NCBI GenBank assembly: GCA_001599755.1
Contig: BCHX01000004.1
Location: 434,001-498,000, forward strand
Reading direction: 5' to 3'
From: Gliomastix tumulicola
Taxonomy: Eukaryota > Ascomycota > Sordariomycetes > Hypocreales > Bionectriaceae
Length of the DNA stretch: 64,000 bases
Shown here: piece after piece, positions 31,681 to 42,163 of the stretch
Layout: each line of letters opens with the position of its first letter
Numbering within the stretch: the first letter of the stretch is position 1
Notes under the pieces: model-generated
Databases searched by the model: none
Told to the model about the DNA's origin: nothing
The model's input: only the letters and a program-made list of their open reading frames with translations
Made by a program: the position numbers and the translations under genes

Positions 31681-32856
31681 CTACACAGTAGGAGTCTTCT
31701 CTTCGTCAATATCGATGCCAAACCCGGTCTGGGCATTCGTGTAGCTGATATTCACCGCCTCGCTCGCATACGCGCGCATCTCCTTCTCATACGCCGCCGT
31801 CACACCCTCCTTATAGCCACCTGCTTCGCGGATCAGTCTTCCCAGCAGGGCCGAGTCCCTGACAGCCGTGTTGGCACCGATCCCCGCCGCCGGAGTCATG
31901 GAATGCGCCGCGTCGCCAATGACAGTGACCCGCGGGTCATTCTCCCACTCCGGGACGCCGCTGGGCGTTGAGCATGTGATCCTCCAGAACGCGGCCTCGC
32001 TCTCGTTCATGTTGTCGACGAGAGCCTTGAACTTGGGGTGCCAGTCGCGCGAGAGCTCCTTGGCGATGTCGGCTGCCGGCTTTCCGATGACGGTGAGATC
32101 GTCACTCGGCGGACGGACGACACCCGGTTCGCCGCCCATCGTCCAGCCGAAGTGAACATCGGGATTGTCCATGTCGCCCGATCGGACGTTGGTGATGAGG
32201 AACACGGCCTTGCCCGGGCCGCGCGACGTGTCCCGGAGCCGGAATACGCCCTCGCCGAGACCCTTGAAGGCCGTCGTCGGTGCCTGCCCGTGGATTCCCT
32301 TGGCACCCGTGTCATACACCTTCAGCTTGCCCTTGGACAGCTGCTTCGCCACGCGCGAGTAGATGCCCTCCCCGCCGACAATCATCGACCCTTCGACAGA
32401 CTTGGTGCCGTCGGAGAAGACCAGCCGCACGCCGTCGTCGGTCTTCTCGTAGCCCGTCGCATTCCGCGACCACTCGATGTGATCCTCACAGCCACGCGCA
32501 AAGACACGTCGCATGTCGCCGCGCGCGATGCCCACGGTCTGTCCGTTCCGCGACGTCAGTCCCGTGGGCAGCGAGCTCTCCGTCACCTCGCCCGTGATGG
32601 CGTCGTAGCCGGCGAAGCCCACGCCTCCGGTCTTGCCGCACGCGTCCCAGAAGGCCTTCCAGAGTGTCTCGTCCAGCACGTCCTCGACGGCATCGAGGCC
32701 CTCGGCGGAGAGGCGCAGACGGTAGCCCTGGGCGCGGAAGACGAAGGAGGCGTCGCGCTCGAAGATGCGGAAGGGGATGTTGGACAGACGGAGAGACTGG
32801 GCGAGGAGGAGGGAGGCGAGCCCGGCCCCAGAGATGAGGATGGGCTTCGAGGACAT
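31681..32856 (-). CDS. FAD-dependent monooxygenase (salicylate-hydroxylase-like)
   Basis: 391 aa from the ATG at 32856 (MSSKPILISGAG); the longer frame begins at TTG. The N-terminal Rossmann segment ISGAGLASLLLAQSL is followed by a beta strand ending FRIFERD. The middle motif reads IVGGEGIYSRVAKQL, and the FAD-ribityl motif is VTVIGDAAHSMTPAAGIGANTA, all in the correct order for group A flavin hydroxylases. Two positions deviate: the third Gly of GxGxxG is Ser, and the DG motif reads EG. Fungal paralogues sometimes show such changes and may still be active. The length fits the family. It probably hydroxylates an aromatic or polyketide substrate. It is in the same orientation as the two HET genes but has its own upstream region. 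Confidence 0.88.
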   Translation of the reverse strand: MSSKPILISGAGLASLLLAQSLRLSNIPFRIFERDASFVFRAQGYRLRLSAEGLDAVEDVLDETLWKAFWDACGKTGGVGFAGYDAITGEVTESSLPTGLTSRNGQTVGIARGDMRRVFARGCEDHIEWSRNATGYEKTDDGVRLVFSDGTKSVEGSMIVGGEGIYSRVAKQLSKGKLKVYDTGAKGIHGQAPTTAFKGLGEGVFRLRDTSRGPGKAVFLITNVRSGDMDNPDVHFGWTMGGEPGVVRPPSDDLTVIGKPAADIAKELSRDWHPKFKALVDNMNESEAAFWRITCSTPSGVPEWENDPRVTVIGDAAHSMTPAAGIGANTAVRDSALLGRLIREAGGYKEGVTAAYEKEMRAYASEAVNISYTNAQTGFGIDIDEEKTPTV

Positions 32857-34247
32857 GTTGAAGACGACAGCAAGGATAGATTTTACGCTCAGAGATGGAT
32901 TTGAGATGGCATGAGCTGAGATAGACAAGCCCGAGATCGCCCTCGAGAGCCGCAGCCATTAAATAACGATGCGAGATGGGGTCGCCCGAGCACGTCAGAG
33001 CTGTATTAGTCAAACACGCGCGCTAATTGCTCGATATGTCGGCCGGCGTCTTTATCTCGGGCTACACTGCACTTATTTGCTGACAAATGACATCATGATT
33101 TGTTCTGCGGCTTACGAGCCAAAGTCTCGACACTGGCGAGTCGAAGACTAAAATGGAAGCCGCTACGCCCGCATCTTATCTTATTGGTGATCATCGTCAC
33201 ATCTCACTACTTTTAGGCAGAGAACTCACGGCCCGAGGCTTGCGTGCGGTTTCATCACCACGCATAAAAGTCACTGTAAATGACAACACCGCTGCACAAG
33301 CTGAGACCTTTTCAACATCATATGAGCGGTAATGTAATACATGCTGGCGCTGGGGGTCACACAACCAAGCACGGAGTATTTGCCATTTTCATCGAATAAG
33401 TGACAGTGCAGGGACTTGATGGTTCTCTCTGCACGATCTGTCCATTATTCTCCGTTACGGACCAGAGATTTGCTGAACCCCCCCCACCTGCGCTGACCAT
33501 CTGAGCAGCATGCGTCCAAGTAGGAATGCTTCCGAATCTCATGCAAAGCGCGATGCCCAACTGAATCTCCATCCCCTCCTGGTTGAGAAGGAAAACGCTC
33601 GGCATTCATCCAAGACCGAGGCCGACCCATTCTCACCACATTACCCTACACCAGGTGCGAAAACGTCCGAGAGATCTAAGGCTTAGACTCAACCCGGACA
33701 TTTTTGAGCCGATGATGACAGGACCCTGATTATGCATGCAGATGCTGGTAAGGGAAGAAGGGCTGAACCGTTAGAAGTCCAATTAAGTTCAGTGATCATG
33801 TTCTTCGCTTCCAAAGTGTGAGAGTTGTAGGGGCTCCGTGAAGAACAACACCAAGAGCCCTGGATCTACTATGTACCTCTGAAAACGCCGATGGCCATGA
33901 ACTGGCGCCCTCAACAGGTGATACAGTCTACATTGACCAGTCTAGTGATAGAGGAAGCCGCCATTACCCTTGAGTCACGCCATGTGACAATGATCCTACC
34001 CCCTACCCGTGCCACCACGGTTAATCATCGCTATTCACAAGAGGAATGCCTGGCCAAATGCTGAGATATCCTTGACTAGCTCGGTCAAGGTCTCATATAG
34101 TTCAGCCGCTCCGCGATGGAGCCAAACCCACACAGCCGTTTCTTGGAGGGACATAGATGTCACAGCAAGGGCATTGTAGATTGTAGATGATCATGTAGAG
34201 CTGGAAAAATTGTCCATGTATAGCTTACTCTCAACTATGCCTACACA
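32857..34247. other. Intergenic, 1.4 kb
   Basis: A small open frame at 33357-33605 (-) was considered and rejected. Nothing else supported. Confidence 0.45.
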
Positions 34248-35199
34248 TCAATAGAAGTTCGGACTAGGGACTTGTTCCTTATCACGAACTTCCCCAGATG
34301 TTCTCACTTTTGGCCCAACGCAACGCCCGGGGAACCACACGCCGTACAGCAGTGCAGCCAGAGCCACAGGCATAAACTCAAGGCATGCAAAGAACAACTC
34401 ATTCGTCTGCAGTTTCCCATTCAGGCCCTCCGCCGTCTCTGCCAACCGGAAGCACGTCCTGAGATAGATCAGAACCGTCGCAAAGCCGAACACCGCGCCG
34501 AAGATGGACAGTCGAGCCTCTCTCAGCGCGGCTCTCGCACGGAAGAGAAACGTCGCCGTGAGGATGACGAAGACGCCCATGGAGAACACCTGGTACGCCA
34601 GCCCACCGAGGAGAATGTTGTTGGCCGTGGTGGGATCCTCGCGGTTCGACTGTCGGACACCGATCAAGGCGGCCCCAGCGACCTGCGTGACGGTCGCAAT
34701 CACGTCCGAGGTGATGAAGAACCACAGGACCACCTTTGGCGGGAGGAAAGAGTACCGTCGTCCCAGCCTAGGAATCAGAGCCGAGAGAATGGTGTAGATG
34801 CCGGCGGCGAGGAAGACGGGCGCGGTGACGATGAAGAAGTAGTTGAGGATGAAGTAGATCAGGTTGTAAGGGTTCTTCTTCGCCGACAGGGATCTGGCGA
34901 CGTATCCCACCACCTCAAAGATGAGACCGATGGGAAATGTCACGAACCACCAGCTGCGGTAGACGGTCGTTTGGCTGGCGTGAACGATGAAGAGGAGGAA
35001 GAACCAGATCACCGCGAAGAGGGAGAGGGCGAAAGCCGGGGTGTAGCCGTAGATGATGATGGGAGTGTCCCATTCGCCATTGGGATTGGGCCAATTCGGG
35101 TCGATGTAGCCATCGATGGGACGCTCTATAGACAGATTAGCTAACGATTCACCCCTCTAGGTTAGGTATATCATAGCATCACGCACCGGATTCACTCAT
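34248..35199 (-). CDS. RTA1-like seven-TM protein
   Basis: Exons 35187-35199 (13 nt, MSES) and 34248-35125, with a 61-nt intron (GTGCGT..TAG) after the fifth codon's first base, give 296 aa. Without the tiny first exon there is no ATG before the conserved start. The sequence YGYTPAFALSLFAVIWF, then FEVVGYVARSL, and the later blocks FFITSDVIATVTQVAGAAL and GLAYQVFSMGVFVILTATFLF and LIYLRTCFRLAE match the RTA1 family of fungal membrane proteins. Members protect against toxic compounds such as 7-aminocholesterol or act in lipid movement. The ion or lipid moved is not shown. The final 25 residues are a charged cytoplasmic tail. Confidence 0.88.
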
Positions 35200-36346
35200 G
35201 TTGAATGGTTCGACACGCACATTTACGGTGAAGAGGAGCTTCCTCCCTTGCGAGGGATACCCAGTGGTTTTATTTATTGACAACTTGCGTGTCTTGGGTG
35301 ACGCTTAGACGCTAGGCGAGTACGGGGAATACGAGCAGCGCAGCAAGTGATGTCACGACAGGTCGACTACCACGATATGCATGCCGTTTAGAGTTACTCG
35401 GATCCAGGGGAACTTAAGAATCTTCCCCAGCCGTTCTGGAAACCGTTGCCAAGAGAGAGGCAGCTCACGTCGATATGGGCGACATGCGCAAATAGTTGGG
35501 CATGGATGTGGTGGGAGCCGTGGGGTCGAGGAGAAAGTCATGAATCATCATTCCTGATATTGCTCCGCTTTGTGCCATCTGTGCTGTCTGGCCAGTTACA
35601 GGCCTCGGCGTCGCCAGGTGGGGATCATATCAGGATGAGAGAGAATGGGGAATTAGGAGGTCCCTGAATATCTCCTTGCTTTCGGCGAGTGCCGTGCCTT
35701 AGCTCAGCATAGACTTATACGGCAAACGCTTGATGTACTTGTACTGCACGCCAAAGCATATCTGCACCGCTGCAAAACGACCATTCTTCGACCTTGATCT
35801 CGCGCACGGGCCGTCTCTCCTCCAGCTGAGCCTCCAGCGATCCCACCGCTAGCGCTCCGATACTGCGTTTTCACTTCCTAGCCAATGATATGTGTGGGAC
35901 GAGCAATAGCAATGGCTTGAGATTCAGGGAGAAGAACACACCACAAATAGATGAAAATTGTAGTTGTTGGTCGGGCTTAATAATATCCCTGAGGCAGAAC
36001 CGTGATGCCTGACGGCGGACGTAGAATACCTCCGCTCATGGAGAATCAAGTGGGTATGGTCTCTCAGATTATCAAGCTGTCAAATGATAGACAGTTTAAG
36101 TGAGCCAGGTAGCTGACTGCAAACCCTTCTAAAAGTAGCATCTATTCTGTCAGCTTATTCCTTCCTAAGCCCCTGGCCTCTGGCCCTGACCCTGGGTGAC
36201 AAGGACGATTCAGCAGACCGGCAAAGGGATATTTATATGAAAAGTTTATAAAGAACGTCTCGTCCGCTCAAATATCCCCCCCCTTAGAATCTGGCTCGAC
36301 TCATCCAGACTTTCCTACAGCCTTCTTTACTTACCGGATTACCAGC
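35200..36346. other. Intergenic, 1.1 kb, divergent promoters
   Basis: Lies between RTA1-like (-) and NmrA-like (+) genes. No gene supported. A TATA box for the latter is at 36247. Confidence 0.45.
36247..36253 (+). promoter_or_regulatory. TATA box of the NmrA-like gene
   Basis: TATAAAG about 95 nt upstream of the ATG at 36347. Confidence 0.5.
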
Positions 36347-37312
36347 ATGAGCGCTTTCAAAGAAGTAGCCGTCCTAGGCGTAAGCAACCCAGCAATACCT
36401 GCTCCTAGTCATAAGATAAACACTGACCTATATACTCAGCGAGGCAACCTCGCCCAGAGGATCATCCCCGTTCTGGTTGCCGCAGGCTTCAACATCACAA
36501 ATATCGTCCGGAGTAAGAAGCCCGACGACGTCGCTCCCGGCGTCAGCTCGGTCGTCGTCGACTACACCTCGCAAGCCGAGCTCGAAGCCGCTCTCCGTGG
36601 CAAAGACGTCGCTATCTGTGCCCTGGCCATCGAAGTCGCTCCCATCCAGACGTTGATCATCGACGCAGCCATCAATGCCGGTGTCAAGCGCTTTATCCCA
36701 AGTGATTTCGGCAGCGTATCGACGGACCCTCGCATCAGCAGTGTCGGTGTATATATCCCCGTTGTCGGTGTTCAGAATTACATCAAGGAGAAAGCTGCCC
36801 AGGGATTGATTGAGTACACGATCATCAGTCCCGGCGGATTCACCGAGATGCTTCTTGCCGATTCCATCCTGGTTGATCGGGTTGGAAAAACCGCAGACTT
36901 CTGGGAGGAAGGGCAGCACTGCATCAGCAGCACAACGATGGCTGGTGTCGGAAAGGCCATTGTCGGGGCTCTCAAGGCACCCACCGAGTCGAAGAACCGC
37001 AACCTGCTGGTCCACGAATTCGTGCTGACCCAGGCCCAGGTGCTCGAGTTGCACAAGAAGCATGAGCCAGGCGCAGATTGGACCGTAACCACCATCAAAG
37101 ACCCCAAAGCTGAGCTAGAAAAGAGTGAGAAGGCCATGGCGGAAGAGCCGAGTGTTGGGAATGCGTTTGGTGTCATCAAGGCCACTCTTATGGGTGGGTT
37201 GTTTCGAGCCTACTATGAGAAGGTGGACAATGATATTGTCGGACTGGAGAGGCGATCTGAGGCTGATCTGGAAGCACTCCTCGTCGAGATTCGCAAGAAG
37301 AATCAAGTCTAA
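36347..37312 (+). CDS. NmrA-like / isoflavone-reductase-type NAD(P)-binding protein
   Basis: Exons 36347-36379 and 36440-37312 give 301 aa. The 60-nt intron (GTAAGC..CAG, 36380-36439) is a multiple of three without a stop, so the unspliced frame also reads through (321 aa), inserting 20 residues after VAVLG. Splicing restores VAVLGRGNLAQRIIPVL, the glycine-rich dinucleotide loop. Further family marks are FIPSDFGS, the active-site region IEYTIISPGGFTEML and VGKAIVGAL. The family includes plant isoflavone and phenylcoumaran reductases and the regulator NmrA. The first glycines are imperfect, so either reductase or redox-sensor function is possible. Confidence 0.87.
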   Translation: MSAFKEVAVLGVSNPAIPAPSHKINTDLYTQRGNLAQRIIPVLVAAGFNITNIVRSKKPDDVAPGVSSVVVDYTSQAELEAALRGKDVAICALAIEVAPIQTLIIDAAINAGVKRFIPSDFGSVSTDPRISSVGVYIPVVGVQNYIKEKAAQGLIEYTIISPGGFTEMLLADSILVDRVGKTADFWEEGQHCISSTTMAGVGKAIVGALKAPTESKNRNLLVHEFVLTQAQVLELHKKHEPGADWTVTTIKDPKAELEKSEKAMAEEPSVGNAFGVIKATLMGGLFRAYYEKVDNDIVGLERRSEADLEALLVEIRKKNQV

Positions 37313-37531
37313 GCTAGGCCAGTGTTACTATGGTGGAGTTGGTCACCGACAGAGACTCAATACATAGACATCAGACAGCACACACTTGGACACATTAGAT
37401 GGGACATTTTGGGGAACCAATAGAGTGGATAACATATGCAACTCTTCAACAGAATGGATGTAAATAGTAGAGACAAACGGTGGGAAACCTGGGGACAGCT
37501 GGCCCTCTCTCGACTTTCAACTCCCAGAAGT

Positions 37532-39198
37532 TCAGTACGCATATCGAAAAGCCCGGTTCTCAAAGTCCGTAAGATCCTGCAGCACTTCACTCTCCTCAGC
37601 AGCTGGGTCTTGGGGCTCGAGGTCCCGCATCTTATTCCGTCTGATGAGGAGGAGCCTAAGAGCGATAGCGATACAGACCTGAGCCGAGATGCATCCGATG
37701 ATGAGCTTGCAGCCCGTCTGGTAGATGGGCGCCTCCGAGCCAAGGAAGCCGTGGGGTCCGATAATGTTGCCAGCGCAGTAGGCGAGGAAGACAAAAGCGG
37801 TCGCGGTCGTCCTCTTGGTGTATCCGCCGACGTTGGAGGCGGGCATCTGGAGGGCGACAATCAGTCCGCCGACAAACGAGGAACACTAGAAAGCGGTTAG
37901 TCTTCACTCGGCGGCGAAGCGGCCGTCGTCGAGCTGTCAGGAACGGAACGACTTACCATGTAGTACCCGGCGAGGAGACCGCCCTTATTGCTGCGAGGGA
38001 GTTTCCAGAAGAGACAGACGGCGATGAGAGTCGGCAGCAGCCAGACAATCATGACAATTGTACGGGTATTCTTGAACCTCGACGCCACATACGGGCCGCT
38101 GAACATGTAGATAGCCGTGAGGGCGCCGTAGGGGATACCGTACACCGTCGTCAGGAGCGGGTCGTGTGTGAAGCCCTTGACGATGAGTTTAGAGAAGGCG
38201 GCGATGCCGCCGTTGATGATCTCATTGAAGAGCATATACCAGAACAGCAGCCAGACCTGAGGGTCGCGAAACACCTCGAGAATCTGGTGCTTCTTGATCG
38301 TGCGGCTGAAGACGCCTCCACGGCCGCGGGCGTTCTGCGCGATGAGCATGGCCCTCTCCTCGGTGGTGAAGCGCGTCGAGGTGAGGATGTTGTCGGGCAT
38401 CCTGAACCAGAGGACGACGCCCCAGACGACCGTCAGGCCGCCGCAGAGGACGTAGATGATGCGCCAGACGTCCCAGCCCTTGGCCTGGCCGACGCCGTAG
38501 AAGATGATGCTGCCGCTCATGCTGCCGATGCCGTTGAAGCAGTAGAAGAGGCCGGCGCGCGCGGGCTGCTTCTCGCGCGTGAACCACTGGGACACGATGA
38601 GCATGAAGGCGGGCGTGATGACGGACTCGAACACGCCGAGCAGGAAGCGGCAGACAGCCAGGCCGGCAAAGTTGTGGGCGGCCGCCGTGCAGAGCAGGAC
38701 GGTGCCCCAGATGAGCACAAAGCTGGCAACCACTTTCCCTGTCGGGTAGTGCTGGGCGATGTAGGACGCGGGCCACTCCGACGCGAGGTAGGCAAAGTAG
38801 AAGATGGACGCCATCCAGCTGTATTGGTCGGTCGTCATGCCGGTCGAGGTGAACAGGTCGAAGACGGCCGAGTAGCCGAGGGCCTGCTTGTCGATGTACT
38901 GGAGGAGGTAGGTGCCGCAGAGGAGCGGCATCAGGAACCAGTCGACCTTGCGGCGCAGCTTCTTGAGGCCGACCTCGTCGCTCATGAGCTCTTCCAGGCG
39001 CGAGTTGGGGATGCCGTTCTCGTGGAGAAACAGCTGCGCCTCGTCAAGGTCTTCCACCGTCCCGTGCTTGACGTCCTGGACAGTGTCGATGTCGCTTTTG
39101 CCCTTGGCCTGAGCCTCGATGGCGTCGGCGACGGGAGGGACCATTTCGAGGTTAGCGAGCCCGGCGCCCTTGTCGTGAGGTTGGGGTTCGTTAGACAT
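37532..39198 (-). CDS. MFS transporter, allantoate-permease-like (ACS family) A
   Basis: Exons 37957-39198 and 37532-37885 (71-nt intron, GTAAGT..TAG) give 531 aa. The ATG at 39198 (MSNEPQPHDKG) is nine codons inside the longer frame. It shows the anion:cation symporter pattern: LLQYIDKQALGYSAVF in TM1, ASEWPASYIAQHYPTGK, a motif-A-like loop, RFLLGVFESVITPAFMLIVSQWF and a C-terminal tail ending NRAFRYAY, as in Dal5-like permeases. Substrates of relatives are ureides, vitamins and small organic anions. It is divergently paired with the carboxylesterase across a GATA-rich promoter of 827 bp. It resembles, but is not identical to, the second ACS transporter at 45-47 kb. Confidence 0.9.
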
Positions 39199-40025
39199 GG
39201 TGACGAAAACACTCAAGCGTTCCAAGTAATGCTAGAAAGTATGCAACCTGGATGAGTGTGCTCTCTGATGATGAGGGGAGGCTCAGGCTCAGGTGATGCC
39301 TGTTGGAGAGGCCTGAAGGGCGAAGACGGTGTCATAAGGCGGTACTTAAATAGATTAGTCCTCGTCTCGATATTATGACCCGTGAGGGGATAGAGATAGG
39401 CAATTACAGCAGCCGTACCAAGCCAATGCGAATGCGTAGGTACTGTCCGCCCCCTCATTCCGTAGCAAAGCTAGGGCGGTAGGACTAGGCTAACCAGGTC
39501 ATTAGAACTAAGGCCTATCGCTGTGCTCCAGTGATAAAGGTTTGTTTTGGGAAACGGAGTCTACTTCAATGACCGAGATAACTAACAGGGGGGCCGAGAT
39601 ACTTAGGTATACGGATACGCAGCTGGACGCTTGATATGGGAGGGCCCCAGCTCGTGGCTATTCACAGTTGGACCATAATTCCCGTGTTAACCCAAGGACA
39701 CTGTTTCTTTCCTCGCGTGTGTCTGGTTTCTCCATTCTCCCGACAAAGTCCGTCCGTTTCCACTAGCCGAGAAAGTCGGGGTTCTACGGGGGAGGTCAAG
39801 GACTGACTCGTGATAGGTGCCGAGTCCCGTACAACATCTGGGGCTACCATCGGAGTCTACTAGATCTATGTGGTGGCCGCCTGAGCCGCTGTTATCGCCA
39901 TCGATATATTGCCCGCCGACGTAGCTGCCGCCTGGCTTTGGTACTGCGTCTATCCCCTCCCACGCTCTCTCTTATCTCCAACCCCAGCGCAGCGCCACTA
40001 CAGTGGCACGATCAACGGAGTCACC
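39199..40025. other. Divergent promoter, ACS-A and carboxylesterase
   Basis: An open frame runs upstream of the esterase to 39909 but starts at a weak ATG. No gene supported apart from the GATA sites listed. Confidence 0.45.
39394..39897. promoter_or_regulatory. GATA-factor sites in the ACS-A / carboxylesterase promoter
   Basis: HGATAR matches at 39394 (AGATAG), 39515 (CGATAG, minus), 39532 (TGATAA), 39576 (AGATAA), 39811 (TGATAG) and 39892 (CGATAA, minus). About two to three are expected by chance in this length. These are the sites bound by AreA/NIT2-type nitrogen regulators. Function is inferred. Confidence 0.4.
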
Positions 40026-41747
40026 ATGGCGACACAGAATCGACCATCCGTCTCCCTTCCCCAGGGCCGTGTCCTCGGGAAGCAAATCCTGGACGGCCTG
40101 CCCCGACCCGTCGACGCTTTCCTAGGCATCCCTTATGCCCTCCCTCCGACCGGCGACCGTCGTTTCCGCCCTCCTGTCAAGGTCCCTCCCAGCCCCGACG
40201 CAACCATAGAGGCTGTGGCGTTTGGCAAGGCGGCCCCCGGGAAGCCGTCTCTCGTCAGGGCTCCAGCCCCTATCTTCGGGGAAGACTGCCTCACTGCCAA
40301 CATCTTTCGCCAAAGCTCGCTGAAGAGCGCCGGCAGCGGCGACCCCAACAACAATAACAACAATGTCCCCGTCCTCGTGTACATACACGGAGGCTGCTAC
40401 AACCGCGGGTCTGCGAGCATGCATAACACGGCGTCGATGGTGGCCCATTCCGAGCGTCCCTTTGTGGCCGTCTCTTTCAACTACCGTCTAGGCTCCCTCG
40501 GCTTCCTCCCGTCGCGTCTGAGTGCCAAGGAGGGTGCGCTCAACCTGGGCTTGCGAGATCAGATCCTACTCCTGGAGTGGGTGCGGGACAATATCAAGGC
40601 TTTCGGGGGCGATCCGGCCAGGGTCACTCTCTACGGCCTCTCTGCCGGCGCACATTCCGTAAGTACATACATCCATATCCTGCAGACACGGCACGAGACC
40701 GACCATTGATGCTAACCAGCGACCCCTTCACCTCTTTATTAGATTGGCCATCACATGATGAACTATAAAGAGGGTGTCGCTCCCCTATTTCACGGCGCCA
40801 TCATCGAGTCTGGCTCTCCAACCTCGCGAGCCGTTCGACCTCCCGATGCCCCTATCCATGAAGCCCAGTTTGCGGATTTCTTGCGCGAAGCTGGGGTCCC
40901 CCAGCATCTCCCTGAGGATGAGGTGTTTCCTTTTCTCAGGAAACAACCCGAGGAGGTTCTTGCGGCTGCCCAAATGACTGCCTGGGACAAGTACGCCCCG
41001 TCAATCCGATGGCCCTTCCAGCCTGTGGTCGACGGTGATGTCATTCCCCGAGCGCCCCTGGAGACCTGGAAGCAGGGCAAGTGGCACAAGATGCCAGTCA
41101 TGACGGGCTTCACCACTAACGAAGGCTCCCTCTACATTCTGAAGTCGATGTCGACCCCGTCGCAGTTCACCGCGTTCTGGACAGAGCTGCTCCCGGGCTT
41201 GTCCGCGGATGATCTCGACGTGATCAACAAGCTCTATCCCGACGCCACCGTCTCAAATCAGTACAAGGAGACGCGTCCCAACGTCGGTGCCGAGTTCAGC
41301 CGCATCGACGCAGCGTATTCAAACTATGCTTATATCGCACCGGCTCGACAGACAGCCGACCTGGCATCCCGGGCCGGCGTCCCAACCTACCTCTTCCACT
41401 GGGCTCTCGTGACCGACGTCGAGGGCGGGGCTCGACACGCAGACACCCTGCCATACGCGACGTGCGACCCCTTTGTCATGGCGCTCTCGCCCGCCCAGGC
41501 CGAGCTTGCCAGGACATACCACGCCTACCTCACAAACTTCATCGTCAACTCGGGCAATCCCAACGGAGACGGGCTCCCGGAGTGGAAGCCGTACGAAGCG
41601 CAGGCACCCAAGGCCATGATGTTTGGCGATGGAAACACAGAGCTCATCGGCGGAGGCGTGGGTGCGCCGGCCAAGTTTGCGGCTGACACGATGGGCAGGG
41701 AGGAGACTGAGTGGTGGTGGAGCAAAGTCGATGTATCACAGCAGTGA
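40026..41747 (+). CDS. Type-B carboxylesterase
   Basis: Exons 40026-40658 and 40743-41747 (84-nt intron GTAAGT..TAG) give 545 aa. The start ATG is in CACCATGGC; the open frame upstream to 39909 lacks a signal peptide, so the enzyme is probably intracellular. Family marks are FLGIPYALPP, EDCLTANIF, the oxyanion loop IHGGCY, and the nucleophile GLSAG with Ser near residue 206 at the end of exon 1. An Asn run (7 N near 108-113) sits in a surface loop. It hydrolyses an ester or amide of unknown identity. It is divergently paired with transporter ACS-A and tail-to-tail with the amidase, suggesting a shared catabolic or detoxification task. Confidence 0.92.
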
Positions 41748-42163
41748 GCATGACTTGCCGTAGCTATAATGAGCATGTCTCTGACGTCTGAACACACAAG
41801 TATGCCATGCGGTGGTGATTCATGAGTGTATCCATGGTGCAGTCCCCTTGAGCATGGCTCATATAAGCCCCTCAAAGGGGCCAACTGTGACACTACCGCC
41901 GTCTCCTTTCCTCGATAGTTAGTTCCTCAACGTCGTCGACTAAGGGCTCTTACCAACACTAGCCAAGGTCAACCGGGGGAGCATGGTCTACACATAAAGG
42001 AACAACAGGGTATCCATGCACGTCTCTTATGTGTTTCGTATATTGTATTGTTCTATCCAGTCTTCCGCTCAAGTCTCAGCAGAAGAATGGCCCCGTATCT
42101 CTGTGATGTGACAGCCTCTACGAATCCAAGCAGCGGCGCGAGTCTAACTGTCCTCCCCCAGCC
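41748..42163. other. Intergenic between convergent esterase and amidase
   Basis: Holds the 3' regions of both genes. No gene or hairpin terminator was identified. Confidence 0.45.

Noticed and set aside
33357..33605. 82-aa minus-strand open frame ending in a C..C tail
   Set aside because: No signal peptide, no recognised family, no good promoter; could be a gene relic but cannot be supported.
38164..39255. 363-aa plus-strand open frame opposite transporter ACS-A
   Set aside because: Charged, low-complexity translation typical of an antisense shadow; the minus strand has clear MFS motifs.
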